Source: Lachnospiraceae bacterium (GTDB lineage: Bacteria; Bacillota; Clostridia; Lachnospirales; Lachnospiraceae). Taken from it: DNA of 64,000 nt. The stretch covers positions 1 through 64,000 of the forward strand of contig JAJQDE010000040.1 of assembly GCA_021202335.1 (NCBI GenBank), written 5' to 3'. The notes beneath the pieces were generated by a model. That model did no database searches and was not told the DNA's origin. It was given only the letters and a program-made list of their open reading frames with translations. Shown piece by piece: positions 41,418 through 50,313 of the stretch; position 1 is the first letter of the stretch, and every line of letters starts with the position of its first letter. The translations under genes and the position numbers were made by a program.

Positions 41418-43346
41418 GTGGCAAAAACAGATAAAAATGTTTACGATGCGTCAAGCATTACCGTTTTGGAAGGGCTTGAGGCTGTGAGAAAAAGACCTGG
41501 AATGTATATCGGAAGCGTTTCGACGAAGGGTCTTAATCATTTGATATATGAGATAGTGGATAATTCCGTGGATGAGCACCTTGCGGGGGCGTGCAGCGAG
41601 ATACGCGTGACACTTGAAGCTGACGGCTCCGCGACGGTTTCCGACAACGGGCGCGGTATTCCCGTCGGGATGCACCAAAAGGGGGTGAGCGCGGAGCGGG
41701 TCGTGTTCACGACGCTTCACGCCGGCGGCAAATTTGACAACGGCGCTTACAAGACGAGCGGGGGGCTTCACGGCGTAGGCTCATCCGTGGTGAACGCGCT
41801 TTCCACGCAGCTTACCGTGACGGTGAAAAGCGGCGGACAGATTCATCAGGATAAATATGAGTATGGAAATCCCGTAACGGAGCTTGTCGATGGTCTGCTG
41901 CCCGTTATCGGCAGGACGAAGGAAACGGGAACCACCATCAATTTTACGCCTGACCCGTCCATTTTTGATAAGACGTGGTTCAAGGCGGAGGATGTGAAAA
42001 GCAGGCTCCACGAAACAGCGTATCTGAATCCGGAGCTTACGATTATTTTTGAGGACAGGCGCGGCGAAGCGCCGGAAAAAATAACATATCTGGAGCCTGA
42101 GGGTATTGTGGGTTACGTCAAAGATTTGAACAAGAATAAGGAGGCAATTCACGATATCATTTATTTTAAGGGAGTGAGCGAAGATATTACGGTCGAGTGC
42201 GCCTTTCAGTATGTAAATGAATTTCATGAGAGTGTTCTCGGCTTTTGCAACAATATATATAATGCGGAGGGCGGCACGCACCTTACGGGCTTTAAGACAA
42301 TGTTTACGACAATCATCAACAGCTATGCCCGCGAGCTTAACATCTTAAAGGAAAAGGATGTGAACTTTACGGGCGCGGATGTGCGCAACGGCATGACGGC
42401 GGTGCTTTCAATCAAGCACCCGTCGCCGAGATTCGAGGGACAGACCAAGACAAAGCTTGACAATCAGGACGCGTCAAAGGCGGTCAGCAAGGTGACGGGC
42501 GATGAGCTGCCGAGATATTTTGACCGTAATCTTGAGGTGTTAAAAAGTGTCATTTCCTGTGCGGAAAAGGCGGCTAAAATCAGAAAGACCGAGGAACGCG
42601 CAAAGACAAACATGCTCACGAAGCAGAAGTTTTCCTTTGACTCCAACGGAAAGCTTGCAAACTGCGAGTCAAAGGACAGCAGCAGGTGTGAAATATTTAT
42701 TGTGGAGGGCGATTCCGCGGGCGGAAGCGCAAAAACCGCAAGGAACCGCATGTATCAAGCGATTTTGCCGATTAGGGGCAAAATTTTAAACGTTGAAAAG
42801 GCAAGCATCGACAAGGTGCTTGCAAACGCAGAGATAAAGACGATGATCAATGCTTTCGGCTGCGGATTTTCGGAAGGGTACGGAAATGATTTTGACATTT
42901 CAAAGCTAAGGTACGATAAAATCGTTATCATGGCGGATGCGGACGTTGACGGAGAGCATATCAGCAATCTGCTTTTGACGCTGTTTTACCGCTTTATGCC
43001 GGAGCTGATTTATGAGGGGCATGTCTACATCGCCATGCCGCCCTTATATAAGGCGATGCCCGCGAAGGGGAAGGAGGAGTACCTTTATGACGATAAGGCG
43101 CTCGAAAAATACCGCAGGAAGCACAAGGGGGCTTTTACACTGCAGCGGTATAAGGGCTTGGGCGAGATGGATGCACAGCAGCTTTGGGATACCACGCTGA
43201 ACCCCGAAACGAGGATTTTGAAGCAGATTGAGATTGAAGATGCGAGAATGGCTTCCGAGGTAACGGAGATGCTTATGGGGACGGACGTGCTCCCGAGGAA
43301 GAGCTTTATCTATGAGCATGCCACCGACGCGGAGCTTGATATTTAA
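41418..43346 (+). CDS. parE: Type IIA topoisomerase subunit B (topoisomerase IV ParE / GyrB-like)
   Basis: 642 aa from GTG 41418, with GGAGG 7 nt upstream; the longer open frame runs into leader hairpins and is rejected. GHKL ATPase (EIVDNSVDEHLAG, DNGRGIPVG, YKTSGGLHGVGSSVVNALS), Toprim (EIFIVEGDSAGGSA, IMADADVDGEHI) and C-terminal PLYK..YKGLGEMD. Supplies ATP-driven strand passage. Paired with a subunit A lacking a GyrA box, so ParE is the better name; gyrase cannot be ruled out from this alone. Confidence 0.87.
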   Translation: MAKTDKNVYDASSITVLEGLEAVRKRPGMYIGSVSTKGLNHLIYEIVDNSVDEHLAGACSEIRVTLEADGSATVSDNGRGIPVGMHQKGVSAERVVFTTLHAGGKFDNGAYKTSGGLHGVGSSVVNALSTQLTVTVKSGGQIHQDKYEYGNPVTELVDGLLPVIGRTKETGTTINFTPDPSIFDKTWFKAEDVKSRLHETAYLNPELTIIFEDRRGEAPEKITYLEPEGIVGYVKDLNKNKEAIHDIIYFKGVSEDITVECAFQYVNEFHESVLGFCNNIYNAEGGTHLTGFKTMFTTIINSYARELNILKEKDVNFTGADVRNGMTAVLSIKHPSPRFEGQTKTKLDNQDASKAVSKVTGDELPRYFDRNLEVLKSVISCAEKAAKIRKTEERAKTNMLTKQKFSFDSNGKLANCESKDSSRCEIFIVEGDSAGGSAKTARNRMYQAILPIRGKILNVEKASIDKVLANAEIKTMINAFGCGFSEGYGNDFDISKLRYDKIVIMADADVDGEHISNLLLTLFYRFMPELIYEGHVYIAMPPLYKAMPAKGKEEYLYDDKALEKYRRKHKGAFTLQRYKGLGEMDAQQLWDTTLNPETRILKQIEIEDARMASEVTEMLMGTDVLPRKSFIYEHATDAELDI

Positions 43347-43359
43347 AGCTTTCGGATTA

Positions 43360-43417
43360 AAATAAAGAATGTCCAAGGTACATTCCGGCGCCGGGCGCGG
43401 CCGCTTGCGACATATTT
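43360..43417 (+). repeat. Dispersed palindromic intergenic element, copy D (partial)
   Basis: AAATAAAGAATGTCC..GGTACATTC hairpin followed by CGCCGGGCGCGGCCGCTTGCG and ACATATTTGCA. It matches copies A and B over these parts but lacks the ATCGTATAGGA stem. It lies in the parE-parC gap. Confidence 0.6.
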
Positions 43418-43451
43418 GCAGATTTGAGCAATAATGGGGGATTTATTTTAT

Positions 43452-45692
43452 ATGGAAGAAACGATTATAAAAACAGAATATTCCGACACAATGCAGAAGT
43501 CCTTTATCAACTATGCAATGAGTGTCATAATATCGAGGGCGCTTCCGGATGTGCGCGACGGCTTAAAGCCCGTGCAGAGGCGCACCCTGTATGACATGCA
43601 TGAGCTTGGCATACGCTACGACAGACCGTACCGCAAGAGCGCCCGTATCGTGGGAGATACGATGGGTAAGTACCATCCGCACGGGGACAGCTCCATATAC
43701 GAGGCATTGGTCGTGCTTACGCAGGATTTTAAGAAGGGGATTCCGCTCATAGACGGACATGGAAACTTCGGGAACATCGAGGGCGACGGCGCTGCGGCAA
43801 TGCGTTATACGGAGGCAAGGCTCCAAAAAATCACACAGGAGGCAATCCTTGCCGATCTGGATAAGGACGTGGTTGACTTTGTGCCGAACTTCGATGAAAC
43901 GGAGAGAGAGCCGTCGGTGCTTCCCTGCCGCTTTCCAAACCTTTTGGTAAACGGCTCGGAGGGAATTGCCGTGGGTATGGCGACCAGTATTCCGCCGCAC
44001 AATCTTGGCGAGGTCATTGACGCAACAAAGGCATATATGCTCAATGAAAGCATTACCACTGCGGAGCTTATGAAATACATCAAGGGGCCCGATTTTCCGA
44101 CGGGCGGAATCGTGTGCAACAGGGACGAGCTTTTGTCCATTTATGAAACGGGCGTTGGAAAGATAAAGCTTCGCGGAGCCGTGGAGGTCGAAAAGACTAA
44201 GGGCGGCAAGCTTAATCTTGTGATAACGGAAATACCATACACAATGATCGGCGCAAACATCGGGAAATTTTTGCAGGACGTGGCGGCGCTGTATGAGCAG
44301 AAAAAAGCGCCGGAAATTCTTGATATCTCAAACCAGTCCTCGAAGGAGGGCATCCGGATTGTCATTGAACTGAAGAAGGATACGGACGTCGAAAATTTCA
44401 AAAATTTATTGTACAAAAAAACGCGCCTTGAGGACACCTTCGGCGTGAACATGATTGCTATTTCGGACGGCAGACCTGAGACCTTGGGGCTTAAGGGCAT
44501 TATCGCCAAAAATGTGGAGTTTCAGTATGAGATAGCCAAACGCAAGTATACAACCCTCTTAAACAGAGAGCTTGAGAAGCGGGAAATACAGGAGGGCTTA
44601 ATCCGCGCCTGCAATATCATAGACCTGATTATTGAAATCCTGCGCGGCTCAAAGGATAGAAACATGGTGAAAAACTGTCTGACAAACGGCGTCACGGAGG
44701 GAATCAAATTCCGCTCAAAAAGCTCGTCCGTGATGGCGCAGCAGTTAAATTTCACGGAGCGTCAGGCAAATGCCATTCTTGATATGCGCCTGTATAAGCT
44801 TATCGGTCTGGAAATTGAGGCGCTGATGAAGGAAAATGCCGAAACCAATGCAAACATCTACAAATACGAGGATATTTTGGAGCGCAGGGATTCGATGGCG
44901 CAGGTGATTATCGGAGAGCTGGATGCTCTGAAAAAGGAGTATGCCCAAAAGCGCAAAACGCGCATTGAAAATGCACAGGAGGCAGTTTATGAGGAGAAGA
45001 AGCCTGAGGAAACGGATTTGATGTTTCTCATGGACAGGTTCGGCTACTGCAAGACGATTGATATTCCAACCTATGAGAGAAACCGCGAGGCGGTGCATGC
45101 GGAGTTTAAGCATGTGGTGAAGTGCCGCAGCACGGGGAAAATATGCGTCTTTACAAACACCGGGCAGATGCATACAATAAAGGTTGAGGATATGCCGTTC
45201 GGAAGGCTTCGGGATAAGGGGCTTCCAATTGATAATATCAGCAATTACAGCTCCGCAAACGAGACGGCGCTTTTGGTCGCAAGCCGGTCCGATTTGAGTC
45301 TGTACAGGCTTTTGTTTGTGACAAAACGCGCAATGTGTAAGCTGGTAAGCGGCGGTGAATTTGACGTGGCAAAGCGCACGGTGGCGGCGACAAAGCTCGG
45401 TGAGGGAGATGAGCTGGTGAACGTTTCCATCGTAAATGAGTGCCGGAATGTTGTTTTCCAAAGCGCGGAGGGGTATTTCCTGCGCATAGACGTGGAGGAA
45501 ATTTCCGAGCTGAAAAAGACTGCCGTGGGCGTGCGCGGAATGAAGCTGGGCGAAAAGGATTGGATTGAGTCGGTACACTGCATCGGTCCGTCCGAGGAAA
45601 CACAGGAGATTACGTATAAAAACAAAAAAATTAACGCAAATAAGATAAAACTTAACAAAAGAGATGGAAAAGGAACAAAAATTAAGATATAA
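43452..45692 (+). CDS. parC: Type IIA topoisomerase subunit A (topoisomerase IV ParC-like)
   Basis: 746 aa. Breakage-reunion domain with KPVQRRTLYDMHELG, KYHPHGDSSIYEALV and catalytic Tyr in AMRYTEARL; C-terminal beta-pinwheel blades follow. I find no GyrA box (QRRGGKG), which argues for decatenase ParC rather than gyrase. The quinolone-determining residues read GDSSIYE, i.e. Ser at position 83 and Glu at 87, the sensitive state for Gram-positives. ATG 43452 with GGGGG 12 nt upstream; ATG 43434 has no ribosome site. Confidence 0.88.
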   Translation: MEETIIKTEYSDTMQKSFINYAMSVIISRALPDVRDGLKPVQRRTLYDMHELGIRYDRPYRKSARIVGDTMGKYHPHGDSSIYEALVVLTQDFKKGIPLIDGHGNFGNIEGDGAAAMRYTEARLQKITQEAILADLDKDVVDFVPNFDETEREPSVLPCRFPNLLVNGSEGIAVGMATSIPPHNLGEVIDATKAYMLNESITTAELMKYIKGPDFPTGGIVCNRDELLSIYETGVGKIKLRGAVEVEKTKGGKLNLVITEIPYTMIGANIGKFLQDVAALYEQKKAPEILDISNQSSKEGIRIVIELKKDTDVENFKNLLYKKTRLEDTFGVNMIAISDGRPETLGLKGIIAKNVEFQYEIAKRKYTTLLNRELEKREIQEGLIRACNIIDLIIEILRGSKDRNMVKNCLTNGVTEGIKFRSKSSSVMAQQLNFTERQANAILDMRLYKLIGLEIEALMKENAETNANIYKYEDILERRDSMAQVIIGELDALKKEYAQKRKTRIENAQEAVYEEKKPEETDLMFLMDRFGYCKTIDIPTYERNREAVHAEFKHVVKCRSTGKICVFTNTGQMHTIKVEDMPFGRLRDKGLPIDNISNYSSANETALLVASRSDLSLYRLLFVTKRAMCKLVSGGEFDVAKRTVAATKLGEGDELVNVSIVNECRNVVFQSAEGYFLRIDVEEISELKKTAVGVRGMKLGEKDWIESVHCIGPSEETQEITYKNKKINANKIKLNKRDGKGTKIKI

Positions 45693-45693
45693 T

Positions 45694-45807
45694 GAACGCA
45701 AGGACTGCGTTCATCAGCAAGTTTCTGCGAAACTTGCGATATGCGGAAGTGCTGTTTATGCTATGCAGGGCAACTGCGTTCATCAGCAAGTTTCTGCGAA
45801 GCTTGCG
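45694..45807 (+). repeat. Tandem hairpin repeats before rsmD
   Basis: A 35-nt unit at 45704-45738 recurs at 45773-45807 with one mismatch (69-bp period). Each holds a hairpin GCAAGTTTC-TGC-GAAACTTGC; the first is also preceded by GAACGCA/TGCGTTC. A related ATGAACGC/GCGTTCAT hairpin is at 49529-49551. The unit happens to be open in frame with rsmD. Confidence 0.65.
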
Positions 45808-45832
45808 GTATTTGGTGAGGAATGAAATTGAT

Positions 45833-46381
45833 ATGAGAGTAATTGCAGGAAGCGCAAAGCGCCTTTTATTAAAAACCCCCGAGGGGGCTGATACACGTCC
45901 GACCACGGACCGATATAAGGAAACGCTTTTTAATATGCTTATGCCCTATCTGCCCGGCGCAGTGTTTGTCGACCTGTTTTCGGGAAGCGGCGGCGTTGGA
46001 ATCGAGGCTCTCAGCAGAGGCGCGGCAAAGGCGTATTTTGTGGAAAACAGCCCAAAAGCAATCGCGTGCATTAAGGACAATCTGGAGCATACGCATCTTG
46101 CCGATAAGGCAGTCGTCTTAAGACAGGATGTGTTTGCGGCAATCCGCGGAAGCATAAGGGACGAGGCGGATGTGATATTTTTAGACCCGCCTTATCGGCA
46201 CGAATATGAAAAACAGGCGCTTGAGCTTTTGAGGACTGCGCCGTTTGTAAGGCGGGATACGCTGATTGTGGTGGAGGCGTCCTTGGAAACGGACTTTGCT
46301 TATGCGGTGGAGCTTGGCTTTACGGTCGAAAAAGAAAAGCGATATAAGACCAACAAGCATGTTTTTATAAAAAAGGGTTAA
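45833..46381 (+). CDS. rsmD: 16S rRNA m2G966 methyltransferase RsmD
   Basis: 182 aa. MRVIAGSAKRLLLKTPEGADTRPTTDRYKETLFN start, SAM-binding VFVDLFSGSGGVGIEALSRGA, and catalytic DPPY motif (VIFLDPPYRHEYE). ATG 45833 chosen because family members begin MRVI-GG; GAGG is 13 nt upstream. The 141 nt of open frame before it is repeat sequence. Followed by coaD, a conserved pairing. Confidence 0.94.
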   Translation: MRVIAGSAKRLLLKTPEGADTRPTTDRYKETLFNMLMPYLPGAVFVDLFSGSGGVGIEALSRGAAKAYFVENSPKAIACIKDNLEHTHLADKAVVLRQDVFAAIRGSIRDEADVIFLDPPYRHEYEKQALELLRTAPFVRRDTLIVVEASLETDFAYAVELGFTVEKEKRYKTNKHVFIKKG

Positions 46382-46489
46382 GCAATGGAAGCAAGAACCG
46401 GCTTTGTTGGTTCTGCAAGTTTGTGTCTGCGCGCTGCTTGCACAAACATTGCTTTAGACGCAAAGAGCAGCGCAGAAATGAGGAGAAAG

Positions 46490-46984
46490 ATGACTGCGGC
46501 GATTTATCCCGGAAGCTTTGACCCGATGACTTTTGGACATCTTGATGTAATAAAGCGCGCGTCCAAAATGTTTGACAGGCTTACGGTAAGCGTTTTGGAT
46601 AATAAGGCTAAGAATGCGTTGTTTTCCGTTGAAGAACGTGTTAGTATATTAAAAGAGGCGACAAAGGACATGCCGAATGTGACAATCGATTCCTTCTGCG
46701 GGCTTTTGGTCGATTACGCGGCGCAGAAGGGGATTCATAGTTCTGTCAGAGGGCTGCGCGCCATTACGGATTTTGAATATGAGCTGCAGATTGCACAGAC
46801 AAACAGGCTGCTTTCCAAAGGGATGCTTGACACGGTATTTTTGACCACAAGCCTTGAGTATTCCTATTTAAGCTCGTCCGGAGTAAAGGAAATTGCGGCG
46901 TTTGGCGGCGATATATCGCCCTGTGTGCCGGATTTTGTGGCGGAGCTTGTTTACAACAAGTATAAAGGGAGGAATATCACATGA
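46490..46984 (+). CDS. coaD: Phosphopantetheine adenylyltransferase
   Basis: 164 aa. Nucleotidyltransferase motif IYPGSFDPMTFGHLDVI (T/HxGH), RGLRAITDFEYE, and the ATP-site tail TTSLEYSYLSSSGVKEIA. Adds AMP to phosphopantetheine in CoA synthesis. ATG 46490 follows GAGGAG; the longer frame includes the leader hairpins (46390-46470). Overlaps the next gene by 4 bp. Confidence 0.96.
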   Translation: MTAAIYPGSFDPMTFGHLDVIKRASKMFDRLTVSVLDNKAKNALFSVEERVSILKEATKDMPNVTIDSFCGLLVDYAAQKGIHSSVRGLRAITDFEYELQIAQTNRLLSKGMLDTVFLTTSLEYSYLSSSGVKEIAAFGGDISPCVPDFVAELVYNKYKGRNIT

Positions 46985-47574
46985 CCAGCAAAATTGAGCA
47001 GATTATTGACGACCTTGAGCTGTACATAGAAAACTGCAAGTTTAAGCCGTTTTCTACGGATATGATCATTGTCAATAAGACGGAAATCGATGAGATGATA
47101 CGGGATTTGCGCATGACGACCCCGGAGGAGATAAAGCGTTATCAGAAAATGATCTCAAACAAGGAAGCCATTTTAAATGATGCAAAGGAGAAGGCACAGC
47201 AGCTTTTAAACAACGCGGCGGTGCAGACGAATGAATTAATCAGCGAGCATCAGATTATGCAGCAGGCTTACGCACAGGCAAATGAGATTGTGGAGCTTGC
47301 GACGCAGCAGGCTCAGGATATTCTTGACCGTGCCACCATGGAGGCGAACGGGATGAAATCCTCGGTGATGCAGTATGCAGACAGGATGATTGCAAACCTT
47401 GAGGGTATCGTCAGCCAGTCCATAGAGCTTGCCACAAACGATTACAACAAGCTTGTGGGAGATTTGCAGGAAATTGACAAGGTGGTAACTGCAAACCGCG
47501 CAGACCTTGTCCCTCCGGAGGTAATGGAGGAGGGAGAGGAAACAGCCGAAGCCGGCACCCCTTCAAATGCATAA
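46981..47574 (+). CDS. Coiled-coil protein of unknown function (DivIVA/V-ATPase-H-like)
   Basis: 197 aa, almost all helical. N-terminus MTSKIEQIIDDLELYIENCKFKPFSTDMIIVNKTEIDEMIRDL, then long heptad stretches rich in Gln/Ala (residues 55-170). The pattern is like ATP synthase stalk or DivIVA-type scaffolds, but no specific domain. ATGA overlap with coaD means translational coupling. Recurs beside coaD in relatives to my knowledge; function unknown. Confidence 0.75.
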   Translation: MTSKIEQIIDDLELYIENCKFKPFSTDMIIVNKTEIDEMIRDLRMTTPEEIKRYQKMISNKEAILNDAKEKAQQLLNNAAVQTNELISEHQIMQQAYAQANEIVELATQQAQDILDRATMEANGMKSSVMQYADRMIANLEGIVSQSIELATNDYNKLVGDLQEIDKVVTANRADLVPPEVMEEGEETAEAGTPSNA

Positions 47575-47606
47575 GGTTTTGTGAAAAATATTTCCCATAC
47601 AACTAT

Positions 47607-47694
47607 CAAATTTGAGTCTTTGCTCAAATTTGCTGATTGAAAAATTGAAAATTTTTCAATCTATTAACCCGCAGACAACTGTGGGTTAATTTTG
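47607..47694 (+). terminator. Three consecutive hairpins ending in a terminator
   Basis: Hairpin 1: CAAATTTGAG/CTCAAATTTG (47607-47632). Hairpin 2: GATTGAAAAATT/AATTTTTCAATC (47635-47661). Hairpin 3: TTAACCCGCAG/CTGTGGGTTAA (47664-47689) followed by TTTTG, the likely terminator of the rsmD-coaD operon. Confidence 0.75.
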
Positions 47695-47744
47695 CTTAAA
47701 CCAAACGTATAAGCTTTCACAGGCTCAAATGCATTAAGCCCGGA

Positions 47745-48686
47745 TTAATAAACGACATAGATTAAAAAGGAATAATAGGAAAATGATATCAGCGTAAGCA
47801 ATATCCTGTGTCTGATATATGAGGCAAGGGGAAGCCCTGCCTTTTCCAAAAAGCTGCCTGTCTGAATAAGACAGGATATTCCGCAAAAGCACAGCGCCGT
47901 CATAATCCAAAGCGCTTTAAGGTGAGCGGGGAGCGTGGAGTCATAAACTGTCTGCACACCGTCCATTATTTCAATAAAGCTTGAAGCTACGCGCTTTACA
48001 TTATCCGGCAGCTTAAAAAAATCCAAAAATATGCGGAAGGCGTTTGTGAAAGTGATATAGCCTCCCAGCATGATAATCGACTGTGTATTTTCAAGGCAGG
48101 CTCTTTTCAGGCAGCCCGTGAGCGAGAGCTGTTCGCTTGGGAGCGTGCTCTCATGTGTGAGGCTTTGGGGGAGCTTTGCACCCCGGCTCCCTGCGAAACG
48201 GCGGCTCTGCACAACGCCGTATACTGCGGGAATACCGTACATTCCAAAGAGAAAGGGCAGCGTGCTTTGATAGCCGCAGGCGTGAAGGATGGGAATGATG
48301 ATTCCCAAAAAGTAGGCGGGACCGATATTATTGCAAAAGCTGAGAAGCGAAACAGCCTCCTCCTTTGACAGCTTATTTTTTTCGCAAAGCTCACTCACAA
48401 CCTTTGCGCCCATCGGGAAACCGCAGAAAAATCCCATAAAAATGGCATACAGACCGCAGGCGCTGTATTTGTAGACGCGTTTTAGAAGGAGGGAAAGCAT
48501 GCGCCCGAGCTCTAAATCCGCGCCGCTGTATACCATAATTGAGCTTATCATCATAAACGGAAAGAGGGTCGGAACCATTTTGACTGCCCATTGGCACAGC
48601 CCCTCATACGCATACCCGAAGGTTGCGTCGGGCCGGCACAGGACGGCGATAATCAGAATCAGGCAGACAAGGGTTTTGAAAAGCAT
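47745..48686 (-). CDS. YlbJ-like nucleoside-recognition (Gate) membrane protein
   Basis: 313 aa with about eight membrane helices. MVPTLFPFMMISSIMV, GFFCGFPMGAKVVSELCEKNKLSKEEAVSLLSFCNNIGPAYFLG is the YlbJ/Gate hallmark. YlbJ is a sporulation membrane protein in Bacillus. Start ATG 48686 with GGGTGA just upstream; TTG 48698 possible. Stands alone, opposite to both neighbours. Confidence 0.8.
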   Translation of the reverse strand: MLFKTLVCLILIIAVLCRPDATFGYAYEGLCQWAVKMVPTLFPFMMISSIMVYSGADLELGRMLSLLLKRVYKYSACGLYAIFMGFFCGFPMGAKVVSELCEKNKLSKEEAVSLLSFCNNIGPAYFLGIIIPILHACGYQSTLPFLFGMYGIPAVYGVVQSRRFAGSRGAKLPQSLTHESTLPSEQLSLTGCLKRACLENTQSIIMLGGYITFTNAFRIFLDFFKLPDNVKRVASSFIEIMDGVQTVYDSTLPAHLKALWIMTALCFCGISCLIQTGSFLEKAGLPLASYIRHRILLTLISFSYYSFLIYVVY

Positions 48687-48760
48687 GTGTTCACCCAAAG
48701 CAATTTCTTAATAAAGCGTATTCATTTTTTATTTTATTTAGTACAGGAAGCGAGGCAGAT

Positions 48761-49468
48761 ATGCGTCTTGATAAATTTATGGCACAGGCAGGTGCCGGTA
48801 CGAGAAGTCAGGTTAAGGAGTATATTAGAAAAGGAAACGTCGCGGTAAACGGCAGCGTAGTCAAAAGGCCGGAGCTTGCGGTAAATGAGCTTACGGACGA
48901 TATTCAGCTTTTCGGGGAAAAGCTTTGCTTTAAGCAGTATCATTATTATATGCTTAATAAGCCGGCGGGCGTCGTGACCGCGACAAAGGATAATCATGAG
49001 ATGACGGTCATGGATTTGATGCGCACGGCGCAGGGGCGTGATTTGTTCCCCGTGGGCAGGCTGGATAAGGACACGGTGGGGCTGCTTATCATTACAGACG
49101 ACGGTGAGCTTTCCCATCGTCTGCTCTCGCCAAAGCGGCATGTGGAAAAGACCTATTATGTGGAATATGAAGGGGAGCTTTTTCCGGACGCCGCGGAAAG
49201 GCTTGCCCGTGGGGTTGATATCGGCGACGCTGCTCCGACGCTGCCCGCAAGAGCCTGCATGACTGCGAGCTGTTCACTGGAGCTGTCGATTACGGAGGGG
49301 CGATATCATCAGGTAAAGCGCATGATACAGGCAGTCGGCGGGAAAGTCACATATTTAAAGCGGACAGCCTTTGGGGGGCTGTGCCTCGACGAATCGCTTC
49401 CGGAGGGCGCATGGAGGGAGCTTTCCGAGGAAGAAACGACGCAGCTTAAGGCTCACGGACGGTTATGA
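48761..49468 (+). CDS. rsuA: 16S rRNA pseudouridine synthase (RsuA family)
   Basis: 235 aa. N-terminal S4 domain (MRLDKFMAQAGAGTRSQVKEYIRKGNVAVNG) and catalytic motif GRLDKDTVGLLIITDDG with the essential Asp; C-terminal EGRYHQVKRMIQAVGGKV. Probably U516 of 16S rRNA, but RsuA/RluB/E/F are hard to tell apart. Confidence 0.9.
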   Translation: MRLDKFMAQAGAGTRSQVKEYIRKGNVAVNGSVVKRPELAVNELTDDIQLFGEKLCFKQYHYYMLNKPAGVVTATKDNHEMTVMDLMRTAQGRDLFPVGRLDKDTVGLLIITDDGELSHRLLSPKRHVEKTYYVEYEGELFPDAAERLARGVDIGDAAPTLPARACMTASCSLELSITEGRYHQVKRMIQAVGGKVTYLKRTAFGGLCLDESLPEGAWRELSEEETTQLKAHGRL

Positions 49469-49602
49469 TTTATGCAGGGGATTCCAAAGGCAGCAGGAAG
49501 ATGTACATTTTATTTAAAATGTGATAAAATGAACGCAACTGTAGCGTTCATCAAAAAGTGTGGCTATTTGGCTTGAAATCAGACGGGACGGGAGGGGAAC
49601 CG

Positions 49603-49917
49603 ATGCCGAAGGATGATGAAAAAAAGGTAAAACAGGCGGTCGCGCTCGAATATGACCCCGAGGATAAAGCGCCAAGAGTCGTTGCCATGGGACGCGGCGC
49701 TCTTGCGGAGAAGATTATCGAACAGGCGCAGCAGGCACAGGTGCCGGTGCATAAGGATGAAAAGCTTGCGGACACGCTGTCGAAGCTGCAAATCGGAGAC
49801 ATGATACCGCCCGAGCTTTATGAGGTGGTTGCGCAGGTGCTTTTGTTTGTTGACAATATGGATAAAATTAAGGCGAAGGTTGCGGCGCATCAAAGCAATA
49901 AAAATTCGCAGGCTTGA
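49603..49917 (+). CDS. FlhB C-terminal domain homolog (FhlB/YlqH-like)
   Basis: 104 aa. Matches only the cytoplasmic end of the export-gate protein FlhB/YscU: VALEYDPEDKAPRVVAMGRGALAEKIIEQAQQAQVPVHKDEKLADTLSKLQIGDMIPPELYEVVAQVLLFV. The self-cleaving NPTH motif and the membrane part are absent. ATG 49603 follows GGGAGGGG. Neighbour of yraN as in many Firmicutes. Possible substrate-switch factor for flagellar export; unproven. Confidence 0.82.
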   Translation: MPKDDEKKVKQAVALEYDPEDKAPRVVAMGRGALAEKIIEQAQQAQVPVHKDEKLADTLSKLQIGDMIPPELYEVVAQVLLFVDNMDKIKAKVAAHQSNKNSQA

Positions 49918-49937
49918 GTAAGAAATGAGGGACTGAT

Positions 49938-50303
49938 ATGAACACCAGAAAAACGGGTGCGGAATATGAGCGGGCTGCGGCGGAATATCTGCAGGGCTGC
50001 GGTGTTCAAATACTGGCGCGCAATTACAGAAGCCGCCGCGGTGAAATTGATTTAATCGGAAAAGATGGAGAGTACACGGCTTTTATCGAGGTGAAGTACC
50101 GCAGGGACAATAAAAAGGGAGCGCCCGGCGAAGCGGTCAATTTTGCAAAGCAAAAGACCATCTGCGCAGTTGCGGATTATTACCGCATGACGCACTGCAT
50201 AGGAGAATTTGCGGCGATACGCTATGATGTGGTAGCGATAGAAGGCGAAAAAATCACATGGTATAAAAACGCGTTTGCTCATATATATAACGAAAGGAAA
50301 TAG
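49938..50303 (+). CDS. YraN family (UPF0102) putative endonuclease
   Basis: 121 aa. N-terminus RKTGAEYERAAAEYLQGCGVQILARNYRSRRGEIDLIGKDGEYTAFIEVKYR has the E...D...ExK restriction-endonuclease-like core (GEIDLI, IEVK). Biological role not settled. Leader has GAAATGAGG. Confidence 0.9.
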   Translation: MNTRKTGAEYERAAAEYLQGCGVQILARNYRSRRGEIDLIGKDGEYTAFIEVKYRRDNKKGAPGEAVNFAKQKTICAVADYYRMTHCIGEFAAIRYDVVAIEGEKITWYKNAFAHIYNERK

Positions 50304-50313
50304 GAGACCGGAG

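Noticed and set aside
41418..45692. Calling the pair gyrase
   Set aside because: Subunit A lacks a visible GyrA box, so topoisomerase IV is the better call; left open in the entries.
44745..45701. Long minus-strand frame opposite parC (318 codons)
   Set aside because: Exactly antisense to a conserved gene, no ribosome site, low-complexity translation rich in Leu/His. A shadow frame.
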